The position numbers were made by a program, and so were the translations under genes. A stretch of 63,723 nucleotides of DNA from JBCDCE01 sp039182515. GTDB taxonomy: Bacteria; Pseudomonadota; Alphaproteobacteria; Rhodobacterales; Rhodobacteraceae. Of this stretch, positions 1 through 8,107 are shown piece after piece. The notes below the pieces were generated by a model. That model saw only the letters and a list, made by a program, of their open reading frames with translations. It was not told the DNA's origin and made no database searches. The stretch covers positions 1-63,723 of the forward strand of contig JBCDCE010000014.1 of the NCBI GenBank assembly GCA_039182515.1, read 5' to 3'. Numbering within the stretch: the first letter of the stretch is position 1; each line of letters starts with the position of its first letter.

Positions 1-864
1 CACCAGCGCACCCGTTTCTGCCGCGAGCTTCATGGCGCGATCAGACTTCACAGTCTTTTCGGCCACAGCGATGATCTTGTCGCGGGCGTCCTGGGGCGTG
101 TCTTTGTGGACAAACAGCCCGTTCCACAGCGAGATGTTTAGGTTTGGTGCCAATTCGGCCACGGTGGGCGTATCGGGCGTTAAAGAAATCCGGCTGCCAC
201 CAACAGAAGCCAGAACCTTGATGCTATCCAGGCAAGGCAAGACAAGCTGCAGCGTTGTGTTCATCACGTCCACATCGCCTGACGCCAGCGTATTGCAGTC
301 CAGCGCATCGAACGCCGCATCAGAGGCGTAGGAAAAGCCCATCTCTTTGGCCAAAGCTTTGGTCACTTTTGTGGGCACAAGGGGGCCGCCAAAGTGCCCC
401 AAGACAACGTCGTTGCTCTGCGCGTGGGCCGCCAAACCGGCCATGTCGTCGTAGGGCGCGTCGCCGCCAGCGACGATCACGAAGGGATAGGTCAAAAACG
501 AGCCCAGCGGCTCAAAAGGATCTGGGCTCAGCTCAGGGATGCCGATGTTGGGCCCAACAACGGGAACCGCAATAATGAAAGATCCAATGGTGTAGCCATC
601 CGCAGGCGCCACAGCAACGTCAATCGCACCAGGGAAGGGACCACCGCCGCCGCCGGGCTTGTTCACGACCGCAGCAGGGCTGCCATAGGCGGCTTGGAAA
701 TCTTCAGCGATCATGCGTGTCAGCACGTCTTCAAGATCGCCCGGAGGCCACGGGACAACAAAAGACACGGGCTTTTCGGGGTATTCCGCTAGAAGGCTTG
801 TTGGGGCTGCAAAGGTTGCCGCCGCAAGGCCCGCCGCCACAAAGGCTTGGGTCATTGGGTTCAT
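1..864 (-). CDS. TctC-type tripartite tricarboxylate transporter binding protein (3' end missing)
   Basis: Periplasmic substrate-binding protein of the TTT (TctCBA/Bug) family, which captures small carboxylates for a TctAB membrane pair. The product starts with an N-terminal signal peptide (about residues 1-26, ending near SLLAEYPEKP). It continues with typical Bug features: PVSFVVPWPPG, NKPGGGGG and a late SLWNGLFVHKDTP block. The ATG at 864 follows a GGGAGA ribosome site. The C-terminal tail lies beyond base 1, so the gene is partial. It diverges from the IclR regulator at 1053, which probably controls it. No TctA or TctB gene is visible, and they may lie further left. The ligand is unknown; the adjacent aminotransferase hints at an amino- or keto-carboxylate (inference). 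Confidence 0.85.
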   Translation of the reverse strand, partial: MNPMTQAFVAAGLAAATFAAPTSLLAEYPEKPVSFVVPWPPGDLEDVLTRMIAEDFQAAYGSPAAVVNKPGGGGGPFPGAIDVAVAPADGYTIGSFIIAVPVVGPNIGIPELSPDPFEPLGSFLTYPFVIVAGGDAPYDDMAGLAAHAQSNDVVLGHFGGPLVPTKVTKALAKEMGFSYASDAAFDALDCNTLASGDVDVMNTTLQLVLPCLDSIKVLASVGGSRISLTPDTPTVAELAPNLNISLWNGLFVHKDTPQDARDKIIAVAEKTVKSDRAMKLAAETGALV

Positions 865-1052
865 AAAGGGTCTCCCTGTTGGAGGTGATGCGTCCGGTTG
901 CATTTCTTGTCCGGTACACTATTGTTACCATTGGTCCAAATAGTTTGCACGGGCCTCAAAGACCTGTCAACAAAGCACGCAACCCCCTGCGGTATTTCTT
1001 GCAAATACCGAAAAGGGAGAGCCGGCAAACCTCTTAGGAGCACTGCTCAAAT

Positions 1053-1835
1053 ATGACCAAGACCACGATGAGCACAGTGGACAAAGCGCTGACCCTTTTG
1101 CGCTATTTTTCCGTGCAAAATCCTGAGCTTGGCCTGAGCGAATTGGCGCGGCTTTCGGGCTATGACAAAACCACGACGCTGCGCTGCATGACTGCGCTGG
1201 CGCGCAACGGATTTGTTGAGCAAGACGCAGAGAGCCGAAAGTATCGAGTGGGTTTGGCACCCGTCAATCTTGCTCAGATTCGCGAGCAAAGCTTCCCGGT
1301 GCGCTCTGTGATCGCGCGCCACCTCGAAGGTCTGTCTTCATCGCTTGGGGAAACCGCCCATGGATCGCTGGTCATGGGCCACGGGATCTTGACCGCGGGA
1401 ATCAGTTTTCCGGAGCGTGCGTTATTTGTGCATATCGATCCCTCCGAGACTTTGCCGCACCATGCCACAGCATCAGGCTTTGCGATCTTAGCCCATGCCG
1501 ATCCGACGGAGCTGGAACAGTATTGGGGACAGGCAGAGTTTGAAACGTTTACCGACAATACCCCCGTTGCGCGCGCTGAAATTGAACCCCTCTTGGCTGA
1601 GTGCAGAGCACAGGGCGTTGCGCGCGCGGCCTCTACGTTTGAAGCCGATGTCATCGGCACGGCTGCGCCCATATTTGGGCAATTGGGCCCGCCCATTGGT
1701 ACGATCGCTGTGGCGGCTGTGGCCAGTCGCGTCACGCCAGATCTGCAAGCGCGCATCGATACCAGCCTGAAAACGGCGGCCAAAGCCATCACAAATGAAC
1801 TTGGCGGACGCCCGCCTTCCAATCCCTTCCCATAA
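1053..1835 (+). CDS. IclR-family transcriptional regulator
   Basis: A 260-residue regulator with the IclR plan. A winged helix-turn-helix occupies residues about 6-65 (TVDKALTLLRYF, then LSELARLSGYDKTTTLRCM). The effector-binding GAF-like domain lies at about 80-250, with the LPHHATASG segment that normally sits in the ligand pocket. The family controls catabolic and transport operons in response to small organic acids. The gene is the first of a tight run: its stop is 11 bases before the aminotransferase start. It also diverges from the TctC gene, so it is the natural candidate to regulate both. The start was chosen from the HTH alignment; a GGAG-type site is at 1037. Confidence 0.9.
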   Translation: MTKTTMSTVDKALTLLRYFSVQNPELGLSELARLSGYDKTTTLRCMTALARNGFVEQDAESRKYRVGLAPVNLAQIREQSFPVRSVIARHLEGLSSSLGETAHGSLVMGHGILTAGISFPERALFVHIDPSETLPHHATASGFAILAHADPTELEQYWGQAEFETFTDNTPVARAEIEPLLAECRAQGVARAASTFEADVIGTAAPIFGQLGPPIGTIAVAAVASRVTPDLQARIDTSLKTAAKAITNELGGRPPSNPFP

Positions 1836-1846
1836 GGACATGCGCC

Positions 1847-3199
1847 ATGTTGCAAACCAATTTTCTGAAAGAAAACAACGCCCGCCACATGTGGCATCCC
1901 ATGGCCCATCCTGCAGACAGTCTGGCCAACCCACCCGCCATTGTCACAAGCGGGGAAGGCGTGCGCATCCGGGATGTCGACGGGCATGAAACCATCGACG
2001 CCGTGGGCGGGCTTTGGAACGTCAATCTTGGGTATTCCTGCGAGCCGGTCAAAGCCGCTATTGCCGATCAGTTAAGCGCGCTGCCTTACTACTCAATCTT
2101 TCGTGGCACCTCGAACGATCAAGTGATTGAGCTGAGCTACTTGCTGCGCGATTTCTTTGCTGCGGATGGGCTCACCCGTGCGTTCTTCACCTCAGGGGGG
2201 TCGGACAGTGTCGAGATTTGCCTGCGTTTGGCCCGGCAATATCACAAGCTAAAAGGCGAAGCGGGCCGTACAAAATATCTGTCTTTGAAAAAAGGATATC
2301 ACGGCACCCACACCGGCGGCGCGTCTGTGAATGGCAACGCCAACTTTCGTGCCCAATACGAGCCGCTCATGGCGGGCTGTTTTCACATCCCTGCGCCCTA
2401 TACCTATCGCAACCCTTTCAACGAAACCGATCCTGAGCGGCTGGCGCAGCTTTGTTTGCAAGCTTTGGAAGACGAGATTGCGTTCCAAGGTCCAGGCACG
2501 ATTGCCGCCTTTATCATGGAGCCGGTCTTGGGCGCAGGCGGCGTGATCCCACCCCATGCAAGCTTCATGCCGGGCGTGCGCGAGATTTGCAGCCGGCACG
2601 GCATCTTATTGATCGCAGACGAAGTGATCACCGCTTTTGGCCGTACGGGCGATTGGACAGGCTCGCGCCATTGGGACGTAAAGCCAGATCTGATGGCGAC
2701 GGCAAAGGCCATAACCAATGGCTATTTTCCCTTTGGCGCTGCGATGATCTCGGATCACGTCGCAGAGGTTTTCGAGACCAATGACCAAGCCGCGGGCATG
2801 ATCGGGTCAGGCTACACCTATTCGGGCCATCCCGTAGGGGCAGCCGCTGCCGTTGCTTGCGTCAAAGAAACGCTTCGGCTCAATGTCCCCCAAAATGCCG
2901 CGGCGCGCGGCGATGAGCTTTTTAAAGGCGTGCAGGCCTTGGCGGAAAAACATAACATCATCGGCGACGTCCGCGGCGGGCATGGGCTTATGACCGCTCT
3001 TGAGCTGGTCTCTGACAAAAGCAAAAAGTCCCCCGTCGACAAAGCCACGGGTCAGCGTGTGCAAGAGACAGCCTATAAGGCCGGTGCGATGGTGCGCGTC
3101 TCAGGCCCCAATATCATTTTGTCGCCGCCTTTGATTGTGACATCGCAAGACATCAGCGCAATTCTGACGGCGCTTGATGCAGGACTGGCAGCAGCATGA
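1847..3199 (+). CDS. Class III (omega) aminotransferase, PLP-dependent
   Basis: A 450-residue fold-type I aminotransferase of the omega-amino-acid/pyruvate group. The class III signature is visible: DEVITAFGRTG near residue 262, followed by TAKAITNGYFPFG, where Lys287 would form the internal aldimine with pyridoxal phosphate. The N-terminal HMWHPM and VDGHETIDAVGGLWNVNLGYS are typical of beta-alanine/taurine/putrescine-type enzymes. An AAGGA ribosome site precedes the ATG. The gene overlaps the next gene (MBL hydrolase) by 4 bases, implying translational coupling. The amine donor cannot be read from the sequence. Together with the TTT binding protein and IclR regulator it suggests uptake and deamination of an amino-carboxylate (inference). 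Confidence 0.9.
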   Translation: MLQTNFLKENNARHMWHPMAHPADSLANPPAIVTSGEGVRIRDVDGHETIDAVGGLWNVNLGYSCEPVKAAIADQLSALPYYSIFRGTSNDQVIELSYLLRDFFAADGLTRAFFTSGGSDSVEICLRLARQYHKLKGEAGRTKYLSLKKGYHGTHTGGASVNGNANFRAQYEPLMAGCFHIPAPYTYRNPFNETDPERLAQLCLQALEDEIAFQGPGTIAAFIMEPVLGAGGVIPPHASFMPGVREICSRHGILLIADEVITAFGRTGDWTGSRHWDVKPDLMATAKAITNGYFPFGAAMISDHVAEVFETNDQAAGMIGSGYTYSGHPVGAAAAVACVKETLRLNVPQNAAARGDELFKGVQALAEKHNIIGDVRGGHGLMTALELVSDKSKKSPVDKATGQRVQETAYKAGAMVRVSGPNIILSPPLIVTSQDISAILTALDAGLAAA

Positions 3200-4140
3200 G
3201 CGCGCCTGTGTCCTCCCCCGCCTCCAATGGTGATGATATTGCAGCGCTCAAGCACGGCCCAGATCGATGCGTGTTGATGGGGACAAAAGGCGGGCCTGCC
3301 ATCCGAACCGGGTCTCCGATGCCCAACTCCAACCTTTTGGTTCTCGACGATACGCTGATTGTCGTTGATTGCGGTTTGGGCGTGACACGCGCTCTTACAA
3401 ACGCGCGTGTTGCGCTCAAAGATCTCAAAACGATTTTCATCACGCATCTGCACTCAGATCACTACCTTGAGCTTGGGCCGCTCTTGCATACGGCCTGGAC
3501 GGCCGGGCTCAAAACTCAAGTCGACATTTGGGGGCCCGTTGGATTGGAAGATTACTGGCAGGGCTTTTTGCAATCCATGCATGCCGATATTGCTTTGCGG
3601 ATCGAGGATGAAGGCCGCCCAGATCTGAGCGCGCTTGTGAAGATCCACGTGCTCGTCGCAGGCCAAGTCCCGGCTTTTGACAATATAGAGGTGCGGGCCA
3701 TGCGGGTTCAGCACCCGCCGATCGTGGATTGTTTTGCCTTGTCGTTCCAAACCGCAAAAACCCATGTGGTGATCTCTGCGGATACGGCGCATTTCCCGCC
3801 GCTTGTGGGCTTTGCCCAAGGCGCTGATTTGCTGGTGCATGAAGCCATGCTTGAAAAAGGCCTCGCCCCACTTTTGGCACGGGTCGGCAATGCGGACGAC
3901 CGCTTGATGCGCCACTGGTTGCAATCCCATACCTTGGCGTCTGATGCCGCTAAGATTGCAACTGAGGCGGGAGTGGCGGCTTTGGCTTTGACCCATCTTC
4001 TGCCCGCAGATGATCCAGATTTTGGAGAAAATGACTGGATAGAGGCGGTGAGTCCGCATTTTTCGGGCGCGTTTTTTGTGGGAACAGACGGCATGGAAAT
4101 CAGCCTAGGCGGGAAAATACCGGCCGTCTCAAAAGGCTAG
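3196..4140 (+). CDS. MBL-fold metal-dependent hydrolase (RNase Z/arylsulfatase-like)
   Basis: A 314-residue metallo-beta-lactamase-fold protein. The metal motif HLHSDH is at residues 84-89, a later His-Glu near 215 (LVHEAMLEK) and a terminal THLLP His complete the usual zinc set. The layout resembles ribonuclease Z-like small-molecule hydrolases rather than tRNA processing enzymes: the motif is reached late and the chain is compact. ATGA overlap with the aminotransferase stop indicates co-translation. Given its neighbours it probably hydrolyses a pathway intermediate such as a lactone, ester or sulfate ester (inference). The substrate is unknown. Confidence 0.8.
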   Translation: MSAPVSSPASNGDDIAALKHGPDRCVLMGTKGGPAIRTGSPMPNSNLLVLDDTLIVVDCGLGVTRALTNARVALKDLKTIFITHLHSDHYLELGPLLHTAWTAGLKTQVDIWGPVGLEDYWQGFLQSMHADIALRIEDEGRPDLSALVKIHVLVAGQVPAFDNIEVRAMRVQHPPIVDCFALSFQTAKTHVVISADTAHFPPLVGFAQGADLLVHEAMLEKGLAPLLARVGNADDRLMRHWLQSHTLASDAAKIATEAGVAALALTHLLPADDPDFGENDWIEAVSPHFSGAFFVGTDGMEISLGGKIPAVSKG

Positions 4141-4291
4141 GCTTTAAAAGGCGAGATGCTGCGAAAGGATAGCGTCAACAAGTTTTCTTACTGCAAAAGG
4201 ATAGTTTTGCGGTCCTAAACTGGAAACAATCAATGGGGGAACGTTGCATTGCTTGCTGAGTACGATCAATGTCCCAAAACCGTCTTAAATC

Positions 4292-4307
4292 GAGCTAAAT
4301 TTAGCTC
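4292..4307. promoter_or_regulatory. 16-bp perfect palindrome upstream of the VPLPA gene
   Basis: GAGCTAAATTTAGCTC is a perfect 16-base palindrome 73 bases before the start of the VPLPA-CTERM gene, in an otherwise A/T-rich leader with no other inverted repeats noticed. It looks like an operator for a dimeric regulator. Which regulator is unknown. Confidence 0.4.
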
Positions 4308-4379
4308 AATCCTCTGATTACTCCTCACTCAAAGCCACGACTCAAACCTTGGGTCGCCCTATACGAATGAGGACAAAAC

Positions 4380-5030
4380 ATGCGTATTCTTGCCGCCGCA
4401 GCGCTCGCTCTTGCAGCCTTCGCCGCTCCAGCAGCCGCCACAACATTGGTGGCCTACACCTCCGTGAACGGTGACTTCATAACACCTGACCAACAAGGCT
4501 TTGGTGTCACAGGTCTCAGCCTGACACGCGCGGGTGGCCTGAGCCAAATAGGCAATGCCAACCGGTTCCGGTCCAACGGTTTTGCCACAAGTGATCTTGT
4601 CCAAGACGCGGTCAACGATGGCGATTACATCACGTTCGGATTTGACTCGTCGGTTGGCTACGACCTGGATCAACTCGGTGTCCGCTTCCGCGTAAATGGC
4701 AACGGCCCACAAGCGGTGCTGGCGCAGATTGCTGTCGACGGCGGTGCCTATGAGGACGTGGCGCTTCTCACACCGTCAACTGACCAAACCAGCTATCTCT
4801 TGGACTTGTCGACCTTCAACAATGTCACGGATGCAGACTTCCGCCTGATCGGCTTTGATGCTGTGACCGATAATGGTCGCTTGATCCTTGGTAACACAAA
4901 TGCAGACCCCTTCAACGGCGGCTCCGTGGTTGTCACGGGCGATCAAGTGGCCCCTGTGCCGCTGCCTGCCGCAGGCGGATTGCTTCTGATCGGAGCGGGC
5001 GCCATCGTGGCTCTGCGCCGGAAGGCTTAA
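4380..5030 (+). CDS. Secreted VPLPA-CTERM sorting-domain protein
   Basis: A 216-residue exported protein: a 20-residue signal peptide (MRILAAAALALAAFAAPAAA), an Asp/Asn-rich beta-type body, and a C-terminal tail starting at residue 193. The tail consists of VPLPAAGG, a hydrophobic helix (LLLIGAGAIVAL) and RRKA. This tripartite tail is the VPLPA-CTERM signal recognised by rhodobacterial exosortase/archaeosortase-like systems, which process surface or exopolysaccharide-associated proteins. No exosortase is in this window. The gene stands alone, with its own leader (palindrome at 4292) and a terminator just downstream. The body domain is not recognised. Confidence 0.85.
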   Translation: MRILAAAALALAAFAAPAAATTLVAYTSVNGDFITPDQQGFGVTGLSLTRAGGLSQIGNANRFRSNGFATSDLVQDAVNDGDYITFGFDSSVGYDLDQLGVRFRVNGNGPQAVLAQIAVDGGAYEDVALLTPSTDQTSYLLDLSTFNNVTDADFRLIGFDAVTDNGRLILGNTNADPFNGGSVVVTGDQVAPVPLPAAGGLLLIGAGAIVALRRKA

Positions 5031-5062
5031 GCCTCTATTCTTTAAGTTTTGTCCTCGAAAAG

Positions 5063-5090
5063 GGGTCAGGCATCGCGCCTGGCCCTTTTT
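5063..5090 (+). terminator. Intrinsic terminator after the VPLPA gene
   Basis: GGGTCAGGC, a short ATCGC loop, then GCCTGGCCC and TTTTT. The 9-base stem has one G-T pair and is followed at once by a T run, the classic rho-independent form. It separates the VPLPA gene from trpB. Confidence 0.8.
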
Positions 5091-5181
5091 CTCATGCAAA
5101 CTAGGTGATGCGTCACATCCACCGCTTGCGTCTTGGTCAAACATCCGAAACATAAGCGCTCCAAGTTAGAGGACCGCAGAT

Positions 5182-6429
5182 ATGGCCAACGATCTCTTCA
5201 ATTCCTTCATGACGGGCCCCGATGAAAAGGGGCGCTTTGGTAAGTTCGGTGGGCGCTTTGTGTCCGAAACTCTGATGCCGCTGATCTTGTCTTTGGAAGA
5301 AGAGTACGAAAAGGCCAAAACCGACGACAGTTTCTGGGCCGAGATGAATGATCTGTGGACGCATTACGTCGGCCGTCCGTCGCCTTTGTATTTCGCCGAG
5401 CGTCTCACCGAGCGCTTGGGTGGTGCCAAGATCTACATGAAGCGCGACGAGCTCAACCACACGGGCGCACATAAGATCAACAACGTGCTGGGCCAAATTA
5501 TCCTGGCGCGACGCATGGGCAAAACGCGCATCATTGCAGAGACAGGTGCGGGCCAACACGGCGTGGCCACTGCAACCGTCTGTGCGAAGTTTGGGCTGAA
5601 ATGCGTGGTCTATATGGGCGCGCACGACGTGGAGCGCCAAGCGCCCAACGTGTTTCGGATGCGGCTCTTGGGGGCCGAAGTGGTGCCGGTGACCTCTGGC
5701 CGGGGCACCTTGAAAGATGCCATGAACGATGCGCTGCGCGACTGGGTCACCAATGTGCGTGACACGTTTTATTGTATCGGCACGGTCGCAGGGCCACACC
5801 CTTATCCGGCCATGGTGCGTGATTTCCAATCGATCATCGGCAAAGAAGCAAAAGAGCAAATGATGGCCGCGGAAGGCCGCTTGCCCGACACCCTCATCGC
5901 GGCCATTGGCGGTGGCTCCAACGCCATGGGACTTTTCTTTCCGTTTCTCGACGACAAAGACGTCGGCATCATCGGCGTGGAAGCCGGCGGCAAAGGCGTG
6001 AACCAGAAAATGGAGCATTGCGCCTCGCTCACCGGCGGACGCCCAGGCGTTTTGCATGGCAATCGCACCTACCTTTTGCAAGATGAAGATGGTCAAATCC
6101 TCGAAGGCTTCTCCATTTCAGCGGGTCTGGACTATCCGGGCATCGGCCCCGAGCATGCCTGGCTACATGAGATTGGCCGGGCGGAATATGTGGCCATCAC
6201 AGATAAAGAAGCGCTTGAGGCCTTCCAACTCTCTTGTGAAACCGAAGGCATCATCCCAGCGCTCGAGCCTTCCCATGCGCTGGCCCATGTGATGAAGATC
6301 GCGCCCAACCTGCCCAAAGATCACATCATCTGCATGAACATGTGTGGGCGCGGGGACAAAGATATTTTCACCGTCGCGCGTCACCTTGGCTTTGATATGT
6401 CTGGGCCGGAAGGGCGAAACGTCGAATAG
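5182..6429 (+). CDS. trpB: Tryptophan synthase beta subunit
   Basis: A 415-residue TrpB that condenses indole with L-serine using pyridoxal phosphate, working in an alpha2beta2 complex with TrpA. It carries the diagnostic KRDELNHTGAHKINN segment with the PLP-binding lysine, the AETGAGQHGVA block, and the phosphate-binding GGGSNAMG loop. Length is normal for the family. The start follows GAGGACCGCAG. Neither trpF nor trpA adjoins: upstream is the VPLPA gene, and trpA is about 19 kb away on the other strand. The subunit genes are therefore expressed from separate promoters here. Confidence 0.97.
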   Translation: MANDLFNSFMTGPDEKGRFGKFGGRFVSETLMPLILSLEEEYEKAKTDDSFWAEMNDLWTHYVGRPSPLYFAERLTERLGGAKIYMKRDELNHTGAHKINNVLGQIILARRMGKTRIIAETGAGQHGVATATVCAKFGLKCVVYMGAHDVERQAPNVFRMRLLGAEVVPVTSGRGTLKDAMNDALRDWVTNVRDTFYCIGTVAGPHPYPAMVRDFQSIIGKEAKEQMMAAEGRLPDTLIAAIGGGSNAMGLFFPFLDDKDVGIIGVEAGGKGVNQKMEHCASLTGGRPGVLHGNRTYLLQDEDGQILEGFSISAGLDYPGIGPEHAWLHEIGRAEYVAITDKEALEAFQLSCETEGIIPALEPSHALAHVMKIAPNLPKDHIICMNMCGRGDKDIFTVARHLGFDMSGPEGRNVE

Positions 6430-6486
6430 GGGGCGCTGCCCCCACGCGCTCTGCGCGTTCCCCCGGAGTATTTTGCCAAGAAAAAG
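6428..6486 (+). repeat. Dispersed hairpin element with CCCGGAGTATTTTGCCAAGAAAAAG core
   Basis: Begins at the trpB stop codon. Two hairpins, GGGGGC-GCT-GCCCCC and ACGCG-CTCTG-CGCGT, are followed by the core CCCCCGGAGTATTTTGCC and AAGAAAAAG. The same arrangement occurs in reverse orientation inside the 150-bp repeats ending at 12110 and 14240, and the core alone occurs twice at 50815-50873. It probably acts as a transcript-end or RNA-stability element. Confidence 0.7.
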
Positions 6487-6711
6487 GACGCAGCTTTTGG
6501 GCTGTGACCTCTGGCGTCTGTTCAAAGTCCTCGAAGGCTATTTGGGCTCTAAACCTAAGTTTATTCCTTTCAGCCTAAAGCAAGAGGATGACGTCTCAAA
6601 GGTTTATGGGGCGCGATATAAACCTCTGGGCTCTATAGGGGCAGCCCAACTTCGGTCACCAAGGCGACAGCGCAACGCTGCGCTTTGCTTTTCATACCGG
6701 AGACACGACCC

Positions 6712-7392
6712 ATGACTAAGACACTGCTGCTGACCACAGCTCTATTCGCTCTTTCGCTTTCGCCCGCACTTGCAGGTGGCGCGAGCTTTGCTTCGCTTGA
6801 TACGGATGAGAATGGCACCATCTCGGCTGAAGAACTGGCTGAGGTTTTTGGTGAAGAGGGTGCAAGCAATGTGCTTGAGCGTCTCGACGAAGATGGGGAC
6901 GGAACGGTTTCGCTTGATGAGGCGACTGCTGCGCAAAATGCGCGCGGTGGAGGCGGTGACGGCGAAGGCCGCGGCGGTCTGTCACAAGAGAGCTTTGACG
7001 AACGCGTGGCCGCCCTCGATGAAGAAACCCTCGCGGAAATCAGCGATATTTTGGATGAGCTTGAGGCCTCCGATGAAGATCTGCGCGATGCGATTTCCAA
7101 TTTGAGCGACGAAGACCGCGAAGCGCTGCGGGATGCTTTGACTGACGGAGATGAGGCGGGTGAGCGGTTTGGACGTCGTGGTCGCGGTTTTGGCCGCTTT
7201 AACGATGACGACGCAGATACCGACGCAGATACCGATGAGACAACCGAGACCGAAACAGCAAGTGCCGAAAGCGAAGGTGAAACCACCGAGTCGGCCAGCG
7301 CTGAGGTCGAAGAAACAGCCGAGCGCAGCTTTGGCGGCCGTGGCCAAGGCGGCGGTTTTGGCGGGGGAGGACGCGGCCGGGGCGGCAATTAA
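6712..7392 (+). CDS. Secreted EF-hand calcium-binding protein
   Basis: A 226-residue exported protein. The signal peptide is about 19 residues (MTKTLLLTTALFALSLSPALA). Two canonical EF-hand loops follow: DTDENGTISAEE and DEDGDGTVSLDE, each with acidic residues at the calcium-coordinating positions. The rest is highly acidic with an Asp/Thr/Glu-rich stretch and ends in an Arg/Gly-rich tail (RGGFGGGGRGRGG type). The ATG at 6712 was preferred over an in-frame upstream start because a GGAGA site lies 8 bases before it and the signal peptide starts cleanly there. It probably acts as a periplasmic or extracellular calcium-responsive protein. Its partner is unknown, and the next two plus-strand genes may form a functional set. 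Confidence 0.8.
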   Translation: MTKTLLLTTALFALSLSPALAGGASFASLDTDENGTISAEELAEVFGEEGASNVLERLDEDGDGTVSLDEATAAQNARGGGGDGEGRGGLSQESFDERVAALDEETLAEISDILDELEASDEDLRDAISNLSDEDREALRDALTDGDEAGERFGRRGRGFGRFNDDDADTDADTDETTETETASAESEGETTESASAEVEETAERSFGGRGQGGGFGGGGRGRGGN

Positions 7393-7415
7393 TCCTGCCA
7401 TGCGCTTGACGAACA

Positions 7416-7515
7416 GATCATAGACGCGGATTGGTGGGGCTCGTTGGGCGTGTATTGGCTCACTTGGCGCACAAAGTCTATGATCGGAGCCCCGTGTGTG
7501 TGCGGGGCTCCCCTA
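7416..7515 (+). ncRNA. Structured leader/attenuator candidate
   Basis: Between the EF-hand and PepSY-like genes. GATCATAGAC (7416-7425) pairs perfectly with GTCTATGATC (7476-7485), a 10-bp closing helix around a 50-base domain. Directly after it GGAGCCCCG (7486-7494) and CGGGGCTCC (7503-7511) form a 9-bp hairpin. A segment inside the domain, GGGGCTC (7436-7442), can pair with GAGCCCC (7487-7493), which competes with the terminator-like hairpin or forms a pseudoknot with the closing helix. This is the architecture of a cis-acting RNA switch. No known riboswitch class was recognised. It could also be only the terminator of the EF-hand gene. Confidence 0.45.
7486..7515 (+). terminator. GC-rich hairpin, possible conditional terminator
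   Basis: A 9-bp stem GGAGCCCCG / CGGGGCTCC with an 8-base GT-rich loop, followed by CCTAATTT. The U run is weak. It lies 24 bases before the PepSY-like gene, so it either ends EF-hand transcripts or gates readthrough into the downstream pair. Confidence 0.55.
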
Positions 7516-7534
7516 ATTTAAATGGAGAAGCCTC

Positions 7535-8071
7535 ATGCGACACCTTCTTTTGACTGCGCTCATCGTGCTCAGCCAAAGCGGTGCGGTGTTCGCTCAATCG
7601 GTGCAAGACAGCGTTGTGGAACAGCTGACCGCACAGGGCTTTGAGATCACAAAAATGCGGCGCACTTTTCTGGGCCGTGTCCGTATCGAGGCCCAGTCTG
7701 AGGATCTGGAGCGCGAGTTGGTTTTTAACCCAAACACCGGTGAAGTTTTGCGCGATTATTGGGAGGCAAGAGCGCGCAATGCGACGACTGAGGATGGGGA
7801 GGATGGCGCGCAAACCGCTCCAGACATCAATTTGTTGAGCCCAACAGGCGAGAGGGGGGCTGGTGCCACGGGGGAGGATACCCCCGGCGACAGCCCCTCT
7901 GGCAATGGATTTGACGGCTTTAGCGGTGGTCCGAGTGGCGGCTTTGGCGACGGTCAGTTTAACGGTCCCAGCAATGGGTCAGGCAACAATTCGGGTGATG
8001 GCCCCAGTGATGGCCCCAGTGGGAGCCCTGGCGGCGGCAATGCCGGGAGAGACCGTGGTCGTGGCAACTAG
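7535..8071 (+). CDS. Secreted PepSY-like protein with Gly/Ser/Asn-rich tail
   Basis: A 178-residue exported protein: signal peptide about 1-20 (ending VFAQ), then a PepSY-like unit at about 25-75 (VVEQLTAQGFEITKMRRT, LGRVRIEAQ, LVFNPNTGEVLRDYWEA). A low-complexity C-terminal half follows, built of GPSDGPSG-type repeats and ending in RGRGN. PepSY units are usually small periplasmic inhibitory or sensory domains. The start follows a GGAGAAG ribosome site. It precedes the membrane LuxR regulator by 36 bases, suggesting a common transcript, and the structured RNA at 7416-7515 lies just upstream. The tail may be surface-exposed or disordered. Confidence 0.7.
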   Translation: MRHLLLTALIVLSQSGAVFAQSVQDSVVEQLTAQGFEITKMRRTFLGRVRIEAQSEDLERELVFNPNTGEVLRDYWEARARNATTEDGEDGAQTAPDINLLSPTGERGAGATGEDTPGDSPSGNGFDGFSGGPSGGFGDGQFNGPSNGSGNNSGDGPSDGPSGSPGGGNAGRDRGRGN

Positions 8072-8107
8072 CGCCGCGCGCCGAATGCGTCTAGAAGCCC
8101 ACCCGTA

